The notes under the pieces: generated by a model
What the model was told of the DNA's origin: nothing
The model's input: only the letters and a program-made list of their open reading frames with translations
The model's database searches: none
Program-made: the position numbers and the translations under genes
In this document: in pieces, positions 34,063 through 34,954 of the stretch
Layout: every line of letters begins with the position of its first letter
How positions within the stretch are numbered: the first letter of the stretch is position 1
Assembly (NCBI GenBank): GCA_017410195.1
Contig: JAFQRF010000081.1
Span: forward strand, 1-34,954
Source: Clostridia bacterium
GTDB lineage: Bacteria; Bacillota; Clostridia; Oscillospirales; Acutalibacteraceae
Reading direction: 5' to 3'
DNA length: 34,954 nt

Positions 34063-34954
34063 ATGTTTTTTGAAGCTTTCAAGAAGTACGAAACAGAAAT
34101 CGCAGGCAGACCTTTTGTTGTTGAAGTAGGCAAAATGGCTCAGCTTGCAGGCGGCGCATGCCTTGTCCGCTACGGCGAAACAAACGTGCTCTGCACAGCC
34201 ACAATGGCTGCAAAACCCAGAGAGGGCGTTGACTTCTTCCCCCTTTCGGTTGACTACGAAGAGAAACTCTATTCGGTCGGCAGAATTCCCGGCTCATTCC
34301 AGAGACGTGAAGGCAAGGCAAGCGAAAAGGCAACTCTTGCATCACGTGTTATCGATAGACCCATCCGTCCTCTTTTCCCCAAGGATATGAGAAACGATGT
34401 CGGCGTTGTTGCAACAGTTATGTCTGTTGACCCCGACTGCCAGCCCGAAATCGCTGCTATGCTCGGCGTTTCAATCGCTATCTCAATCTCAGAAATTCCC
34501 TGGGACGGCCCCATTTCAGGTGTTGTTGTAGGTCTTGTTGACGGTCAGTACGTTATCAACCCCACTCTCGAGCAGAGAGCAAAGAGCGACATGTATGTTA
34601 CCGTTGCTTCAACAAGCGACCTTGTTGCAATGATTGAAGCAGGCGCAAACGAAGTTTCAAACGACGATATGTACGACGGCATTATGTTTGCACACAAGGA
34701 AAACCAGAGAATCGTTGAGTTCATCAATCAGATTAAGGCTGAATGCGGCAAGGAAAAGGTTGATTTCCCCTCAAACGATCCCGATCCCGAAATGTACGAA
34801 GCAATCAAGGATTTCGCTATCGAAGATATCCGCTTCGCTCTTGATACAGACGACAAGAGAATCCGTGACGAGCGTCTTAAGCCCGTTTACGAAAAGGTTC
34901 ACGAGAAGTTCGATGAAATCTATCCCGAGATGGAGGTCAAGATCGAAGAATGCC
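34063..34954 (+). CDS. pnp: Polynucleotide phosphorylase, N-terminal part (cut by window edge)
   Basis: 3'-to-5' phosphorolytic exoribonuclease of the RNA degradation machinery, a homotrimer. The frame runs off the right edge with 297 codons of about 700. The first RNase PH-like domain is present: MFFEAFKKYETEIAGRPF, ACLVRYGETNVLCTATM, GRIPGSFQRREGKASEKATL and RVIDRPIRPLFPK, which includes the conserved arginine-rich RNA-binding loop. The start of the helical linker domain follows (NQRIVEFINQIKAE onward). An AGAGAGGT site precedes the ATG. The S1 and KH domains lie outside the window. Regulation by the leader hairpin is proposed separately. Confidence 0.96.
   Translation, partial: MFFEAFKKYETEIAGRPFVVEVGKMAQLAGGACLVRYGETNVLCTATMAAKPREGVDFFPLSVDYEEKLYSVGRIPGSFQRREGKASEKATLASRVIDRPIRPLFPKDMRNDVGVVATVMSVDPDCQPEIAAMLGVSIAISISEIPWDGPISGVVVGLVDGQYVINPTLEQRAKSDMYVTVASTSDLVAMIEAGANEVSNDDMYDGIMFAHKENQRIVEFINQIKAECGKEKVDFPSNDPDPEMYEAIKDFAIEDIRFALDTDDKRIRDERLKPVYEKVHEKFDEIYPEMEVKIEEC

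Overview
The window reads as chromosomal DNA of a low-to-mid GC Gram-positive anaerobe of class Clostridia, most likely of the Oscillospiraceae/Ruminococcaceae type. This is inference from gene content: a SpoIIQ-like sporulation peptidase, hisS-aspS and ywiB-argS gene pairs, consensus sigma-A promoters, purine-rich Shine-Dalgarno sites, a glutaminyl-tRNA synthetase beside a long glutamyl-tRNA synthetase, and dense intergenic palindromes. No phage, transposase, CRISPR array, rRNA or tRNA gene was seen. It is mainly housekeeping, with the more unusual material lying in intergenic and leader regions.

Layout. 1-2857 (minus): mgsA, hisS and the 5' part of aspS. 2994-8420 (minus): a gyrase operon, with an unrecognised 294-residue protein followed by gyrB and gyrA. 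8944-13038 (plus): ddl, then ywiB-like/argS, then a shikimate-kinase-like gene. 13065-13673 (minus): a HAD phosphatase. 13875-14071 (plus): two untracked paralogous mini-proteins of 27 and 29 residues. 14146-17865 (minus): two tandem paralogous secreted alpha/beta-hydrolases. 18083-21544 (plus): mfd. 21683-22063 (plus): a strongly promoted small protein that may be a divergent DUF1874 (STIV B116/YddF) member. 22144-23625 (minus): a cytosolic GH5 glycosidase. 23784-25469 (plus): a PatB-type C-S lyase fused to a redoxin domain, followed by a remnant of a GH42 beta-galactosidase. 25842-31967 (minus): gltX, glnS, a membrane protein, a membrane M28 peptidase and two lipoproteins. 32262-32948 (plus): spoIIQ-like M23 peptidase. 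33545-34954 (plus): rpsO and the 5' part of pnp.

The most striking structure is a family of intergenic elements whose arms are arrays of 7-bp units (RTGAANA or RTGCARA), kept in exact 7-bp phase, inverted around a core with small GC hairpins such as GGTCGCTTCGCTCCG. At least seven copies or partial copies lie in 35 kb, always between genes and often touching a stop codon. Other palindromic elements nest in or stack beside them.

Two RNA leaders also stand out. The rpsO leader has nested helices and a copy of its own ribosome binding site, which suggests a switch. The pnp leader can fold into a roughly 94-nt hairpin with about 33 pairs, which suggests RNase III/PNPase-type autoregulation. All family names here come from recognition by eye; no database search was run.
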